Shown: positions 37,996 through 48,282, numbered from the stretch's first letter. The stretch is 64,000 bases of DNA from Treponema sp. (GCA_017940255.1 JAGAZB010000009.1:220039-284038); one strand, 5' to 3'. The notes: generated by a model from the sequence alone, not told the origin. A program made the numbers and translations.

Positions 37996-40875
37996 ATGTT
38001 TAAGCTTGATGGAAATATAAAATTTGTTTGTGCAGAAGACGAGTTTTCCGGCGTAAAGAAAATTGCCGATAAGGTTTGTCTTGATGTAGAGCGGGTAACC
38101 GGTAAAAAGCCGGTTATTACTGCGGCCGGGACAGCTGACGGGCAGCCTGCCGAGCCTGCAGTGCTTTTTGCAAGCCTGGAAAAATCTTCCCTTGCAGAAA
38201 AGCTTGCTGCAGAGGGTGGCCTCTCTGCCGAAGTTTCAAAAATCACCGGCAAGCGTGAGTGTTACGTGTTTGCAGTCCGCTCCGATAAAATCATCATCAT
38301 TGGAAGCGACAAGCGCGGTACAATCTACGGGCTTTTCCATCTTTCTGAGCTGATGGGCGTTTCTCCTCTTGTTGACTGGGCCGGCGTGCTTCCTGCCCAC
38401 CGCGACACTGTGGAGCTGGAAGAAGGCCTGCTGGTGTCTCGCGAGCCGTCCGTTCGTTTCCGTGGATTTTTTATTAATGATGAATGGCCGGCATACGGAA
38501 ACTTTACTGGACATAATTTTGGTGGCTTTAACGCAAAGATGTACGAGCATGTTTTTGAACTCTTGCTTCGCCTTAAGGGAAATTACCTTTGGCCGGCTAT
38601 GTGGTCTGCACAGTTTAGTCTGGATGGGCCTGGTCTTGCAAACGCCGAGCTTGCCGACGAAATGGGGGTTATCATGGGGGCCAGTCATCACGAACCGTGC
38701 TGCCGCAACGGCGAAGAGTACCGCCATGTGCGCGGGCCGGGCTCTATTTACGGCGACGCCTGGAACTTCCGCTCTAATGAAAAGGGAATTACAAAGTTCT
38801 GGGAAGACGGCTTAAAGCGCAACGGTAAGTTTGAAAATGTAATTACTGTTGGTATGCGAGGTGAGGCGGACACTGCAATCATGCAGAACGCAACCCTGGC
38901 CGACAACATTAATTTGTTAAGAGATGTCCTTAAAACTCAGAACCGCCTTATCCGCGAAAATGTAAATCAGGATTTGGATAAAGTGCCTCGCATGCTTGCT
39001 CTCTACAAAGAGGTTGAACCATATTTCTATGGTGATAAACACACAAAAGGCCTGATGGACGATCCTGAGCTTGAAGGCGTTACTCTTATGCTTTGTGATG
39101 ATAACCACGGAAATCTTCGTACAGTTCCAACTGAACATATGAGAAGCCACAAGGGCGGATACGGAATGTATTATCACTTTGACTATCATGGATGGCCTTA
39201 CAGTTATGAATGGCTCAATACAAACTATCTTCCAAAAGCCCGCGAGCAGATGTCTGCGGCTTATGAATTTGGAATCCGCGACCTCTGGATTGTAAATGTG
39301 GGTGATATCCTCACAAATGAATTCCCTCTTTCTTACTTCCTGAATCTTGCTTACGATTACGAAAAATACAATTCCGACACAAAGGCTTACTCTGATGCCT
39401 GGTTTGCTACTCAATTCCCTTATTTTTCTGCTGAAGAACAGCAGGAAATTTCTGATATTGTTTATGAATCAAACAAGCTTGCAAATATGCGCCGCACAGA
39501 ATGCCTGCGCCCAGATACCTTCCATCCGGTAAATTTTGGTGAAAGTGACCTGATACTTTCACGGGCAAAGGCTTTGATTGAGCGCACAAAGGCCCTGCGT
39601 ACAAAAGTTCCAGCAGAGCAGGATGCGGGCTTCTTCAGCCAGGTTTATCTGCCTGTTGTGGGAACAATGAATGTGCTTTTAATGCAGCTGTACAGCGGAA
39701 AGAACCATTGGTTTGCAAAGCACAATGCCATGGTTGCCAATGTTTACGCAGACAAGGTTCGCGAGTGCGTTCGTTTCGACAAAGAGCTTGTTGACGAGAC
39801 TGATAAAATTGGCGGTGGCCGCTTCTTTGGAATGGCCTGGTCTGAGCATTTTGGCTTTAATAACTGGTGTGAAGCTGCCAACAGCTATCCGGTTTATGAA
39901 TATGTGGAGCCGACCCGTAAAAAGCGAAATCTTTTCTGGATTGACGGTGCCGAATTTACAACAACCGGCCAGGACTGGACTATCCGTGACCTTTATCTGG
40001 ATGCCTTTAAAAATCCTGATTGCTCAGAAGCCTGCATAAAAATTGCAAACTGCAATGAAGAGGGCTGTGAATATACTGTAACTCTTGGGCGTTATGATAA
40101 TGATGATGAAAAACGCTGGATTAACGGCAGTATTGTAAAGGATGAAGAAGGTCTTGGTCAAAAGGCTTACTGCATTGATACAGTTTTGCTTACAATCGAC
40201 CGCGAAAAGCTTGCAAAAGACAGCAATAAAACTGATGTAATTACAATCACTGGAAATGATGGACACGGTGCGAAGATTCTTGTAAAAGTTCATGTGGATG
40301 CCGCTGTGCCTGACTGTAACTTCCCGGCCGGAACTTTTGTTCAGACTGGTAATTATGTGAGCATGGAAGCTCCTCATTTTGTACGTTCTTCTGGCTTTGA
40401 CCTGCTTGAAGGTTATGGAAAAACTCTTGGTGCTGTAAAAGCAAAAGATGTGATTACAACTTTTGCTCCGGATGCAAAAAATTCTCCTTTTGTAGAATAT
40501 GCCTTTGCACTCGATCCTGCCTTTGTAGAAAAAACTGGCGGACCTATGGCATTTGATGTTTATCTGAATCCTTCTAACCCGGCTTACAAGGATAATAAAC
40601 TTCAGTTTGTAGCTGAGATAAACGGCGTAAAACTTCTAAAGGATGTTGTTGATGCGGAAACTTTTGCCGTGGGTGATAATCAGTTCCCTTGGGGTGATGA
40701 CATCACAAATAACATAAGAATTGCAACTGTTTATGCTGATTGTAAAGCTGGACTGAACCTCCTGAAAATTTCTCCGGTTACTCCAAATATCGTAATCGAA
40801 AAAATTGTGATTCACGAGGCAAATACAAAGATGCCGTCATCATACTTAGGCGCCCCGGAAACTTTTTTCTTGTAA
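37996..40875 (+). CDS. GH115 alpha-glucuronidase
   Basis: Removes (4-O-methyl-)glucuronic acid side chains from glucuronoxylan or its oligosaccharides. 959 residues, the GH115 size. The N-terminal domain ([18 protein letters not shown]) precedes the catalytic barrel: [55 protein letters not shown] and the region [24 protein letters not shown]-terminal helical and beta-sandwich region ends with [23 protein letters not shown] precedes ATG 37996. It has no signal peptide, so it would act on imported aldouronic acids together with the upstream GH8 enzyme. Identity is strong; exact linkage preference is not visible. Confidence 0.93.
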   Translation: MFKLDGNIKFVCAEDEFSGVKKIADKVCLDVERVTGKKPVITAAGTADGQPAEPAVLFASLEKSSLAEKLAAEGGLSAEVSKITGKRECYVFAVRSDKIIIIGSDKRGTIYGLFHLSELMGVSPLVDWAGVLPAHRDTVELEEGLLVSREPSVRFRGFFINDEWPAYGNFTGHNFGGFNAKMYEHVFELLLRLKGNYLWPAMWSAQFSLDGPGLANAELADEMGVIMGASHHEPCCRNGEEYRHVRGPGSIYGDAWNFRSNEKGITKFWEDGLKRNGKFENVITVGMRGEADTAIMQNATLADNINLLRDVLKTQNRLIRENVNQDLDKVPRMLALYKEVEPYFYGDKHTKGLMDDPELEGVTLMLCDDNHGNLRTVPTEHMRSHKGGYGMYYHFDYHGWPYSYEWLNTNYLPKAREQMSAAYEFGIRDLWIVNVGDILTNEFPLSYFLNLAYDYEKYNSDTKAYSDAWFATQFPYFSAEEQQEISDIVYESNKLANMRRTECLRPDTFHPVNFGESDLILSRAKALIERTKALRTKVPAEQDAGFFSQVYLPVVGTMNVLLMQLYSGKNHWFAKHNAMVANVYADKVRECVRFDKELVDETDKIGGGRFFGMAWSEHFGFNNWCEAANSYPVYEYVEPTRKKRNLFWIDGAEFTTTGQDWTIRDLYLDAFKNPDCSEACIKIANCNEEGCEYTVTLGRYDNDDEKRWINGSIVKDEEGLGQKAYCIDTVLLTIDREKLAKDSNKTDVITITGNDGHGAKILVKVHVDAAVPDCNFPAGTFVQTGNYVSMEAPHFVRSSGFDLLEGYGKTLGAVKAKDVITTFAPDAKNSPFVEYAFALDPAFVEKTGGPMAFDVYLNPSNPAYKDNKLQFVAEINGVKLLKDVVDAETFAVGDNQFPWGDDITNNIRIATVYADCKAGLNLLKISPVTPNIVIEKIVIHEANTKMPSSYLGAPETFFL

Positions 40876-40904
40876 CGTTTCTTATTTTTTATTATTTTAT
40901 AAGT

Positions 40905-41468
40905 ATGAGCAATTATTACGAAACCCTTGGCGTTTCAAAAAACGCCACCGCTGATGAAATAAAAAAAGCCTACAGAACTCTGGCCTTCAAGTATCACCCG
41001 GACCGTAATCCTGGTGATAAAGCTGCCGAAGAAAAATTTAAGCAGATTACAGCTGCTTACGATGTTCTTAGTGATGAATCAAAGCGCCGCAATTATGATT
41101 TGGGCGGATTTGAAACAAATAATTACTCATCAGAAAATCAGCAGTACCAGCAGAGACAGTATCAGTATACTTATAATAATCCTTTTGGTGATGAAAACTA
41201 CTGGCGGTGGTTCTCAGGTGCTGGCCGCGCAGGTAATACTCAGAATTATGACTGGAACCGCGAAACAGAACCAAAACGCTCTCGTTCAGAGTATTTTTCT
41301 ATGTTTATACTCAAGGCTCTTCAAACCTTTGTGGGCCTTACCTTCCTTAGGTTCTCGTGGTATATCATTCCGTTTGGACCAATTATCTGTATAAGTGTGA
41401 TTGTTAATGGAATTACAGGCCTTGTAAAATCTCTTAAAGGACTTTTTAAGCCTGGTAGACAGAGTTAA
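40905..41468 (+). CDS. J-domain protein with C-terminal membrane segment
   Basis: A 187-residue DnaJ-like co-chaperone stimulating an Hsp70 ATPase. Residues 1-65 are a complete J-domain ([24 protein letters not shown] at about 33-35, [14 protein letters not shown]). A Gln/Tyr/Asn-rich linker follows, then a basic hydrophobic C-terminus (about 130-175, [26 protein letters not shown]) that probably inserts in the membrane. The G/F region, zinc-finger and substrate domains of true DnaJ are absent, so it is not dnaJ itself. No Shine-Dalgarno; TTGTAA-17-TATTTT ends 6 nt before the ATG, so the mRNA may be leaderless. Confidence 0.85.
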   Translation: MSNYYETLGVSKNATADEIKKAYRTLAFKYHPDRNPGDKAAEEKFKQITAAYDVLSDESKRRNYDLGGFETNNYSSENQQYQQRQYQYTYNNPFGDENYWRWFSGAGRAGNTQNYDWNRETEPKRSRSEYFSMFILKALQTFVGLTFLRFSWYIIPFGPIICISVIVNGITGLVKSLKGLFKPGRQS

Positions 41469-41474
41469 ATAAAA

Positions 41475-41509
41475 AATGCGGTGGTTTCGACAAGCTCAAC
41501 CACCGCATT
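41475..41509. repeat. REP-like hairpin serving as terminator between J-protein gene and tyrS
   Basis: AATGCGGTGGTT pairs perfectly with AACCACCGCATT over loop TCGACAAGCTC. It lies between convergent stop codons and has an A-run on the left, so it could terminate tyrS transcription. The core TTTCGACARGCTC recurs twice near dnaK (63485-63530). Confidence 0.85.
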
Positions 41510-41513
41510 AGAA

Positions 41514-42746
41514 TTACACATTAGCAATAAAGTACTTCTTCTTTCCTCTTCGGAAGATGATTACTTTACCTTCAAGTGCCATATCCTTTGTAATTACCTT
41601 TGTTTCATCATTTACAACTTCACCATTAATAGAAACAGCGTTGTTTTTAATGAACTCGCGGGCTTCGCGCTTAGAAGATGCCATGCCGTTGTTTACAAGT
41701 ACGTCTACCAAAGGAAGTTCTTCTTTATAGTCAAAGTTTGGAACACCTTTCAGGCCAGTCATAATATCGCTTACCGAAAGCCCTTTGAAATCACCCTTAA
41801 AAAGCTTTTCAGAAACCATAACTGCGTTGTCAGCCTCTTCTTTTCCGTGTAAATCTTTTACAACTTCCCAGGCAAGTTTCTTCTGAGCAATACGTGTTTC
41901 CGGAGCTGCCTGCTGCTGAGCGTAAATGTCTTCAATCTCTTCTTTTGAAAGGAATGTGAATACTTTAAGATATTCCAGAACCTTAGAGTCGTCAGAATTG
42001 ATAAGGTACTGGTAAATTGCATAAGGAGATGTAAGTGACTTTTCAAGCCAGAGGGCGTTTCCTTCAGACTTACCGAATTTCTTTCCTGTAGGATCCAGAA
42101 TAAGAGGCATTGTGAATGCATAAGCAGTCTTATCCAAAACTTTGCGGATTAAGTCTACACCAGTTGTAATGTTTCCCCACTGATCGCTGCCGGCAACCTG
42201 CATAATACAGTTCTTTGTCTGGTATAAGTGCAAAAAGTCATAACCCTGAAGCAGCATATAAGAGAACTCTGCAAAGGTGATTCCTGTTTCCAGACGGCGG
42301 CGGATAATATCCTTATCCAGCATATAGTTTACGTTGATATACTTACCAATGTCGCGCAGGAAGTTCAGGAAAGTGTAATCCTTCATCCAGTCGTAGTTAT
42401 CTACAAGTTCTGCAGTTGGAACCAGCCTCTTAATCTGATTTCTGATTCCATTGATGTTATTGTTTACTTTTTCTTCGCTGATAATTTCGCGTTCTGCTGT
42501 TGGGCGAGGGTCGCCAATGCGGCCTGTGGCACCACCGCACAAAAGAACAGGCTGGTGACCTGCGTTTGCAAGGCGTTTTGCCATACACAAAGAAGAGTAG
42601 TGTCCTAAATGAAGAGAATCTGCAGTTGGGTCTGTTCCCCAGTAAAAGGCAAATGGTTTTCCATCCAATACCTTCTGCAATTCTGATTCTTCTCCGGCAA
42701 CGTCTTTAATAAGACCACGCCATTTTAAGTCTTCGAAAAGTGTCAT
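41514..42746 (-). CDS. tyrS: Tyrosyl-tRNA synthetase
   Basis: Class I synthetase charging tRNA-Tyr. 410 residues. HIGH equivalent H46LGH49 in DSLHLGHYSSL; GGATGRIGDP follows. QVAGSDQWGNI is the tyrosine-site signature, and KFGKSEGNALW is the KMSKS loop. An S4 RNA-binding domain ends the protein (SSKREAREFIKNNAVSINGEVV). GGAT precedes ATG 42746. infA lies 53 bp upstream in the same direction, a possible operon. The 3' end abuts a REP-like hairpin. Confidence 0.97.
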   Translation of the reverse strand: MTLFEDLKWRGLIKDVAGEESELQKVLDGKPFAFYWGTDPTADSLHLGHYSSLCMAKRLANAGHQPVLLCGGATGRIGDPRPTAEREIISEEKVNNNINGIRNQIKRLVPTAELVDNYDWMKDYTFLNFLRDIGKYINVNYMLDKDIIRRRLETGITFAEFSYMLLQGYDFLHLYQTKNCIMQVAGSDQWGNITTGVDLIRKVLDKTAYAFTMPLILDPTGKKFGKSEGNALWLEKSLTSPYAIYQYLINSDDSKVLEYLKVFTFLSKEEIEDIYAQQQAAPETRIAQKKLAWEVVKDLHGKEEADNAVMVSEKLFKGDFKGLSVSDIMTGLKGVPNFDYKEELPLVDVLVNNGMASSKREAREFIKNNAVSINGEVVNDETKVITKDMALEGKVIIFRRGKKKYFIANV

Positions 42747-42799
42747 TTTGTTATCCTGAATAATATTATAGAGTGGTAAAGCTAAAAAATGCTTTGCTA

Positions 42800-43018
42800 T
42801 TAGCGCTCGCGGAAAATGATACGTCCCTTGTTCAAATCATAAGGGGAAAGAGCAACTTTTACGCTGTCGCCAGGAACGATTCTGATGTAGTGCTTTCTCA
42901 TCTTTCCAGAAAGATGAGCCATAATAATGTGACCGTTTGTCAGTTCAACTCTGAAAGTTGTGTTAGGAAGGGCTTCTTTTACAATACCTTCAACTTCGAT
43001 AGCTTCTTCTTTTGCCAT
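42800..43018 (-). CDS. infA: Translation initiation factor IF-1
   Basis: A 72-residue OB-fold protein binding the ribosomal A site during initiation. Sequence [23 protein letters not shown], then [19 protein letters not shown] and [22 protein letters not shown] is the complete IF-1 pattern. GGTAGGAT precedes ATG. Diverges from the DksA-like gene; tyrS is downstream. Confidence 0.97.
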   Translation of the reverse strand: MAKEEAIEVEGIVKEALPNTTFRVELTNGHIIMAHLSGKMRKHYIRIVPGDSVKVALSPYDLNKGRIIFRER

Positions 43019-43149
43019 ATCCTACCTATAAAATTATTTAAAAAAGAATTTGTCTTTTTGGCATTTTGCCTTTATATTTATAGTATTATATACAAAAAGT
43101 GTGTTATTGACAACACAGCAAGATAAAAACGTTTGGGAGGCTTTTTATT

Positions 43150-43506
43150 ATGGAACAGGCTTTTCTTGATGAAATGAAAGCAAAACTTCTAGAGCAGAAG
43201 AAAACTATATTGGATTCGTTGGCTGGTCAGAACGAAGATATGAAGAATCTTGTAAAGACCGTTGAATCTGGCGATGAAGCAGATGTTGCAGCTGATGTAA
43301 TTGACAGAACATTGCTCAATGCATTGGGAACTCAGGATGCAAATCGTCTTCAGCTTATAGAAAATGCTCTTGATAGAATTAACCAGAACAGATATGGTCG
43401 CTGCTTGAAGTGTGGAAAAGAAATCCCTGAAGAAAGACTTAGAGTAATTCCTTATGCTCTTATGTGTATTTCTTGTGCTAGTGCAGAGGAACGACGTAAC
43501 CGTTAG
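43150..43506 (+). CDS. DksA/TraR-family zinc-finger protein
   Basis: Predicted RNA-polymerase secondary-channel regulator. 118 residues: an N-terminal coiled coil (MEQAFLDEMKAKLLEQKKTIL), the DxxDxA motif at D42-D45-A47, and a four-Cys zinc finger C85xxC88...C106xxC109. GGGAGG lies upstream of ATG 43150. It is shorter than E. coli DksA (151), like many TraR/DksA-like proteins; ppGpp-linked control of rRNA genes is inferred from the family. The 3' end overlaps the convergent PHP gene by 29 bp. Confidence 0.9.
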   Translation: MEQAFLDEMKAKLLEQKKTILDSLAGQNEDMKNLVKTVESGDEADVAADVIDRTLLNALGTQDANRLQLIENALDRINQNRYGRCLKCGKEIPEERLRVIPYALMCISCASAEERRNR

Positions 43507-44356
43507 GATAGGTTAGTTCCTTGTAGCCAACGCGCCGGGCTTGTTCTGCGGCGCGTTCAAAAGCACAATCCAGACCATCTGTGGTGTGTGCATCTGAATT
43601 TATACAGACAGGCACTCCATTTTCGTGTAAAAGTTCCAGAAAATACAGAGAAGGGTAGGTGTCGTCCATAGCTCCTCGAGCAATAGCCCCTGTGTTTATT
43701 TCAGTTATTACTCCTGCCTTCGAAATCCCCTTTGCAGTTGCTTTTAACTCTTCTTTATACCAGCTCTCTTCTTCACTGAAAAACTTTAACTGGCCGTTTC
43801 TTTTTCGCAGTAAATCCGGGTGGGCAAGAATATCAAAATTTCCTTTTTTAAGCATTTCTCTTTCTGCAGCAAAATAATCGCACACAGCTTTGCGCCCGTC
43901 AATTTTGCCATAGGCATTTGAATAAAGTTTTATCAGATTTTCCTGTATTACTTCAGCCTTATGGTCTACCGTGTAAAAGCTCTTTTCTGTATTTACAAAA
44001 TGTACGGCACCAATCAGATAGTCAGGAGAAAAGTCTGCGTAAGCATTTTTATCTGGAATTGCAGAGCCAAATTCCGGGGATTCAAAATAATCAGCTTCAA
44101 AACCAAGCAGAATTCTAATCTGGTCACTATACTTTTCTTTTAAACGGCGAATTTCTTCTGTGTAAGCCTTAATGTTCGCTGTGGGAATGTGCCAGACATC
44201 ATCTACAGGTTTGTAAAAATCAGGATTAAGAGGATGAATACAATGGCCCGAAAAACCAAGAACATTAAAGCCTTTTTGAATGGCTGCAAGAACCATTTCT
44301 TCAGCAGAATTTTTTCCGTCGCACCAGACTGTGTGAGTGTGCATGTTAATTTTCAT
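43478..44356 (-). CDS. PHP-family phosphatase, probably histidinol-phosphatase
   Basis: A 292-residue metal-dependent phosphoesterase. The PHP metal motifs are present: H6TH8 near the N-terminus with D13, GFSGHCIHPLNP, GFEADYF, FDILAHPDLLRK and the C-terminal CINSDAHTTDGL. Best fit is HisJ-type histidinol-phosphatase, the penultimate step of histidine synthesis, which would complement hisG-hisB 7-9 kb away. Other PHP phosphatases share these motifs, so substrate is tentative. A GGGGGC stretch lies upstream of ATG 44356. Confidence 0.8.
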   Translation of the reverse strand: MKINMHTHTVWCDGKNSAEEMVLAAIQKGFNVLGFSGHCIHPLNPDFYKPVDDVWHIPTANIKAYTEEIRRLKEKYSDQIRILLGFEADYFESPEFGSAIPDKNAYADFSPDYLIGAVHFVNTEKSFYTVDHKAEVIQENLIKLYSNAYGKIDGRKAVCDYFAAEREMLKKGNFDILAHPDLLRKRNGQLKFFSEEESWYKEELKATAKGISKAGVITEINTGAIARGAMDDTYPSLYFLELLHENGVPVCINSDAHTTDGLDCAFERAAEQARRVGYKELTYPNGYVVPLH

Positions 44357-44422
44357 GAGAAGCCCCCGTAAGAGATGTGTGAGATTCCGGTTCTAGCCCG
44401 GAATAACTGGTTGTGTTTTCCT

Positions 44423-45673
44423 TTATTCTGCGAAGTGTAGAATTGAAAGAGATTTTTGCAAGAGTACGTTCGGTTTCTGTGGCTTAAGCAGATAGCTCTT
44501 TGCGCCAAGTTTAAGGCACTGGGCAATAATTTCTTTTTGGGCACTTGGAGAATATACGATTACCGGAGGACCGTATGGCCTGCTCTTAATAAAGTTCAGA
44601 AGTGAAAGACCTGTTTTGTCTGCAATGAAAACATCCAGAATAACAAGATTGTATTTTCCGTCTTCGTATTTATCAGAGAATTCCTGGCCTTTAGAATATG
44701 TATCTACCGTTGCACCAACAGTTTCAAAAATCTGTTTTACGAGTGCCAGATTGTTTTCATCACTATCGATTACGGCAAGAGAAAGTACACTTCCTTCGTT
44801 ACCAGTTACTGTGTTGTATAATTCATCTGAAGTAAATTTTGTGGCAAGAGAACTGTCGCCTTCATCTTCAAAACTGGCCGTTAAAATCTGGTCTGTAATG
44901 AAATCTGGAATATTTGTTGACTCTGAATTTGAATCGATTAAGCCGTTTAGAAGTTTTGGCAGGTTGGATGCTACTTCTATAGCTGAATATTCCTTGTGAC
45001 CATCAACAAGTTCTTTAATAAAGGTACTTGTAGAAAGAAGTTTTACATTTTTCTGATGAACACCAGGGCAGGAAAGAATGTTATCAATCAAAAATTCAAG
45101 GTTATAGCCGTCTGCAAAAGTAAAATCAAGACTTGTAAGCATAACGATAATTTTTGGTGATTCAATTTCTTCTTTTTCAATCATTTCTGCAAGCTTAAAC
45201 TGCATAAGCGAAATTTTTTCCCGGTTCAAACCAAGGGCAATTTCTATAAAAATGATTGTATTATTTCTGTGCAAATCTAAAACACAGGGAGTATCATCCA
45301 TAATTAAAGATGTGTGCAGATTTTTGTTGATGGCATTAAAGAAGACATCGAGTTTTACCGGTTTTTCAAAATATTTGATTACGCCAAATTTTGTAAGAGG
45401 GGCAATGTTTGCCGGGTCGCGTTTTGGCCCAGTGATGATTACTGGAATGCTTGCAGTGTTCGAATCTTTTACCTTCTGCATAAGGAATTCCATTTCATCT
45501 GTGTCATCTTCATTCATGTCTAAAATAATCAGATTAGGCAGCGATGTAATAAGCTTGGTTTGTAAATCTCTGTTTTCCTGAGAGATAACAACATCAATCT
45601 GAACTTCTGTAAGTTTCTGTTTTAGAAAATCACGAAAAAGTGAATGACTATCAGCGATAAGAACTCTTTTCAT
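44423..45673 (-). CDS. Double receiver-domain response regulator
   Basis: A 416-residue cytoplasmic protein without an obvious output domain. REC1 spans about 1-120 (VLIADSH, phospho-acceptor D52 in IILDMNE, K104 in YFEKPVK). The middle (about 130-290) contains a STAS-like alternation (IIFIEIALGL, PKIIVMLTSLDFTFADG) but is unassigned. REC2 spans about 296-416 (AVIDSDENN, D347 in VILDVFI, K397 in YLLKPQK). REC1 has AD where DD is usual, REC2 has a fuller acidic pocket. No Shine-Dalgarno; an extended -10 TGCTATCAT ends 6 nt before the ATG. Diverges from groEL. Partner kinase unknown. Confidence 0.85.
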   Translation of the reverse strand: MKRVLIADSHSLFRDFLKQKLTEVQIDVVISQENRDLQTKLITSLPNLIILDMNEDDTDEMEFLMQKVKDSNTASIPVIITGPKRDPANIAPLTKFGVIKYFEKPVKLDVFFNAINKNLHTSLIMDDTPCVLDLHRNNTIIFIEIALGLNREKISLMQFKLAEMIEKEEIESPKIIVMLTSLDFTFADGYNLEFLIDNILSCPGVHQKNVKLLSTSTFIKELVDGHKEYSAIEVASNLPKLLNGLIDSNSESTNIPDFITDQILTASFEDEGDSSLATKFTSDELYNTVTGNEGSVLSLAVIDSDENNLALVKQIFETVGATVDTYSKGQEFSDKYEDGKYNLVILDVFIADKTGLSLLNFIKSRPYGPPVIVYSPSAQKEIIAQCLKLGAKSYLLKPQKPNVLLQKSLSILHFAE

Positions 45674-45719
45674 ATAAATATGATAGCACAGTTTTTTATA
45701 AACGAAAAGAACGATTTTT

Positions 45720-45749
45720 CTTGCCGATAGAACATTTTTTTTATATCTT
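45720..45749 (+). promoter_or_regulatory. groEL promoter
   Basis: TTGCCG (45721-45726), 17 nt, TATCTT (45744-45749), preceded by C to give CTTGCCGAT, one base different from the groES and grpE elements. The leader of about 70 nt contains an imperfect hairpin (TCGTC...GACGA, about 45772-45802) just before AAAGGAG. Confidence 0.65.
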
Positions 45750-45826
45750 TAATCATAATAAAAATAAAAAATCGTCGGATTCGCTGATTTTCTGGCGGAC
45801 GACCATATATAAAGGAGTTATAGAAA

Positions 45827-47452
45827 ATGGCAAAACAGTTATTGTTTAGTGAAGATGCTAGAAAAAAGCTTTTGAGTGGTGTTGAACAGATTTCAAAGGC
45901 TGTAAAAACAACACTTGGTCCTTGTGGACGTATGGTTATGATGGACAAGAAATACGGTTCACCAGTAATTACAAAGGACGGTGTTTCTGTTGCAAAGGAA
46001 ATTGAACTCCAGGATCCTTATGAAAATATGGGAGCTCAGTTTGTACGCGAAGTTGCTTCTAAGACAAATGATGATGCAGGTGATGGTACAACAACAGCTA
46101 CAGTTCTTTCTTACGCTCTTGTTCGCGAAGGAATTAAATCTGTTGCCGCTGGTATGAGACCAATTGAAATTAAACGCGGTATGGATAAGGCTGTAAAACT
46201 TGCCGTTGAAGAAATTAAAAAGAATGCAAAGCCTGTAAAGGGTGCTGATGATATTACAAACATTGCAACAATTTCTGCTAACAATGATCCAGAAATTGGT
46301 AAGATGCTTGCTGACGCTATCGAAAAGGTAGGAAAAGACGGTGTTATCACTGTTGAAGAATCAAAGAACATGGAAATGACTGTTGATACTGTTGAAGGTA
46401 TGCAGTTTGACCGTGGATACATTTCATCATACTTTGTAACAGACCGTGAACGCATGGAAGCTGATTTTGATGACGCTTACGTTTTGATTTATGACAAGAA
46501 GATTTCTGCTATGAAGGATCTTCTCCCAATTCTTGAGAAGGTAGCAAACGCTGGTAAGGCCTTGGTAATCATCTGTGAAGATGTTGATGGTGAAGCTCTT
46601 ACAACTTTGGTTTTGAACAACATTCGTGGAACAATCAAAGTTTGTGCTGTTAAGGCTCCAGGCTTTGGTGATCGCCGCAAGGATATGCTCCAGGATATCG
46701 CTATTTTGACTGGAGCTACTGTAGTTTCTGAAGAAGTTGGTTTGAAGCTTGAAAGTGCCGGCATTGAAGTTCTTGGTCAGGCTAAATCTATTAAGATTGA
46801 CAAAGACAACACAACAATCGTTGGTGGTGCTGGAAACGCTAAAGACATTAAGGCCCGCGTAGAAGAAATTAAGAACGCTATTGAAAAGTCTTCTTCTAGC
46901 TATGATAAGGAACAGTTGCAGAAGCGCCTTGCTAAACTTGCTGGTGGTGTTGCTGTAATTAATGTTGGTGCTAATACAGAAACAGAAATGAAAGAAAAGA
47001 AGTTCCGTGTAGAAGATACAATTGCTGCTACTCGCGCTGCTTTGGAAGAAGGTATTGTTTCTGGTGGTGGACTTGCTTTGATCGAAGCTTCTAAGGCTTT
47101 GAACGAAATCCCTGCTGATCTTACAGAAGATGAAAAGGTTGGATTTAAGATTGTTCGCCGCGCTCTTGAAGAGCCAATGCGCCAGATTGCAGAAAATGCT
47201 GGTCTTGACGGAAGCGTAATTGCTGAACGTGCTAAGAACGAAAAGAAGGGAATTGGTTACAATGCCCGCACTGGTGAATGGGTAAATATGCTTGAAGCTG
47301 GAATTATTGACCCTGCTAAGGTTACATGTTCTGCTTTGAAGAATGCTGCATCTGTTGCAGGAACTCTCCTTACAACAGAATGTGCAATCACTGATATTCC
47401 AGAGCCAAAAGTAGCCGCACCGGCACAGCCTGATATGGGAGGCATGTATTAA
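45827..47452 (+). CDS. groEL: Chaperonin GroEL
   Basis: 60-kDa ATP-driven folding chamber. 541 residues with the canonical start [23 protein letters not shown]-site segments TLGPCGRMV and [14 protein letters not shown], and [12 protein letters not shown]. It ends with a short GGM tail (DMGGMY) followed by tandem stops TAA TAG. AAAGGAG is 8 nt upstream of the ATG. groES is 27 kb away. The sequence around the stop codons is duplicated downstream (see the repeat entry). Confidence 0.98.
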   Translation: MAKQLLFSEDARKKLLSGVEQISKAVKTTLGPCGRMVMMDKKYGSPVITKDGVSVAKEIELQDPYENMGAQFVREVASKTNDDAGDGTTTATVLSYALVREGIKSVAAGMRPIEIKRGMDKAVKLAVEEIKKNAKPVKGADDITNIATISANNDPEIGKMLADAIEKVGKDGVITVEESKNMEMTVDTVEGMQFDRGYISSYFVTDRERMEADFDDAYVLIYDKKISAMKDLLPILEKVANAGKALVIICEDVDGEALTTLVLNNIRGTIKVCAVKAPGFGDRRKDMLQDIAILTGATVVSEEVGLKLESAGIEVLGQAKSIKIDKDNTTIVGGAGNAKDIKARVEEIKNAIEKSSSSYDKEQLQKRLAKLAGGVAVINVGANTETEMKEKKFRVEDTIAATRAALEEGIVSGGGLALIEASKALNEIPADLTEDEKVGFKIVRRALEEPMRQIAENAGLDGSVIAERAKNEKKGIGYNARTGEWVNMLEAGIIDPAKVTCSALKNAASVAGTLLTTECAITDIPEPKVAAPAQPDMGGMY

Positions 47453-47503
47453 TAGGTGAAGCACGCGTAAGCGTGCGACACATGGGTGGAATGTATTAAT
47501 AGG
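47435..47503 (+). repeat. Direct duplication of the groEL 3' end
   Basis: A 22-nt segment encoding MGGMY plus TAA TAG GG-type flank (47435-47456) recurs at 47482-47503 with 20 of 22 identities; the two differences are synonymous (GGA GGC versus GGT GGA). The 25 nt between contain a perfect hairpin GCACGC-GTAA-GCGTGC. The second copy is in no long frame and reads as a remnant of the former gene end. Confidence 0.85.
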
Positions 47504-47506
47504 AGT

Positions 47507-47535
47507 GTCATTCCCGCGCTCGACGCGGGAATCTA
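47507..47535. repeat. REP-like hairpin after groEL
   Basis: ATTCCCGCG-CTCGA-CGCGGGAAT (47510-47532), a perfect 9-bp stem preceded by GTC and followed by CTA, the same architecture as the pair at 37892-37968. The CTA at its edge forms the TAG stop of the convergent gene. Confidence 0.8.
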
Positions 47536-48267
47536 TCTACATATTTTAATACCTATAGAAAAGAGCATCCCCTGGGCGGATTTGTCTGTGATAAGACCTC
47601 CCAGCGGGATGTTTGCTTTTAACACGGGGCCGGCGCGGAGCTGTGGTGTAAGATGATAGAGCCAGTCTATGCCTGCGGAAATATAAAACCATCTGCCACC
47701 CTGAGCAAACCTGTTATTCATGGCTTCTACATCTGCAGCGGCGCTTCCCAGATAGCCTGTGTCTTCTGCAGAAATGCCGCTTGCAAGAGTTGCAAATCTT
47801 AATAAGGCAGAAGGGCCTATAGAAAATTGAAAGCGGCTTGTGTCTAGAATTATGGAAAATACGGCAGGAAGATTTATCAGAAAAGAAAAGGTTGTACTGG
47901 TTCGGTTTTCTATTTCTGCCGGTAAGGCCCGGTCTTCATACCAAAGATGATTCATATAAAAGAAACTTACAGAAGGCTGTACTGCTATCCAACTGTAGTT
48001 AGGCCAGAGAACTCCAATTGAAGGCTGGAAATTAATGGGGCTCTGCCCGCTGTTTAGTTCCTTGTATTCTGGATTAATATATGCACAGCCTTCGAATTCC
48101 ATTACAAAATCTAAAGTATAGATAAAGCCTTCCGGCAGACCGTCAGAAGAAGTTACATTCGCATCTGCCTCTTGGGAAATAAGTGATGAAAAACATGTAG
48201 AAGCAATCAGAAGGATGGCGAATAACTTTTTTAAACTGAATCTATTTGCCGCGTTATGTCTTTTCAT
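47533..48267 (-). CDS. Exported, outer-membrane-barrel-like protein, function unknown
   Basis: A 244-residue protein with a signal peptide (LFAILLIASTCFSSLISQ) and no lipobox in the right place. The rest alternates hydrophobic and polar residues with aromatic girdles (WIAVQPSVSFFYMNHLWY, WFYISAGIDWLYHLTPQLRAGPVLKANIP, MLFSIGIKICR), ending in a short strand as outer-membrane beta-barrels do. GGAG is 6 nt before ATG 48267. It is the last of a run of five same-strand genes and directly follows two lipoproteins, suggesting a joint envelope function. No family recognised. Confidence 0.7.
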   Translation of the reverse strand: MKRHNAANRFSLKKLFAILLIASTCFSSLISQEADANVTSSDGLPEGFIYTLDFVMEFEGCAYINPEYKELNSGQSPINFQPSIGVLWPNYSWIAVQPSVSFFYMNHLWYEDRALPAEIENRTSTTFSFLINLPAVFSIILDTSRFQFSIGPSALLRFATLASGISAEDTGYLGSAAADVEAMNNRFAQGGRWFYISAGIDWLYHLTPQLRAGPVLKANIPLGGLITDKSAQGMLFSIGIKICR

Positions 48268-48282
48268 CTTTTCTCCATTTTA

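Noticed and set aside
46427..47464. Minus-strand frame of 345 codons opposite groEL
   Set aside because: Groel is certain on the plus strand; the antisense frame is a codon-bias artefact with no promoter or ribosome site.
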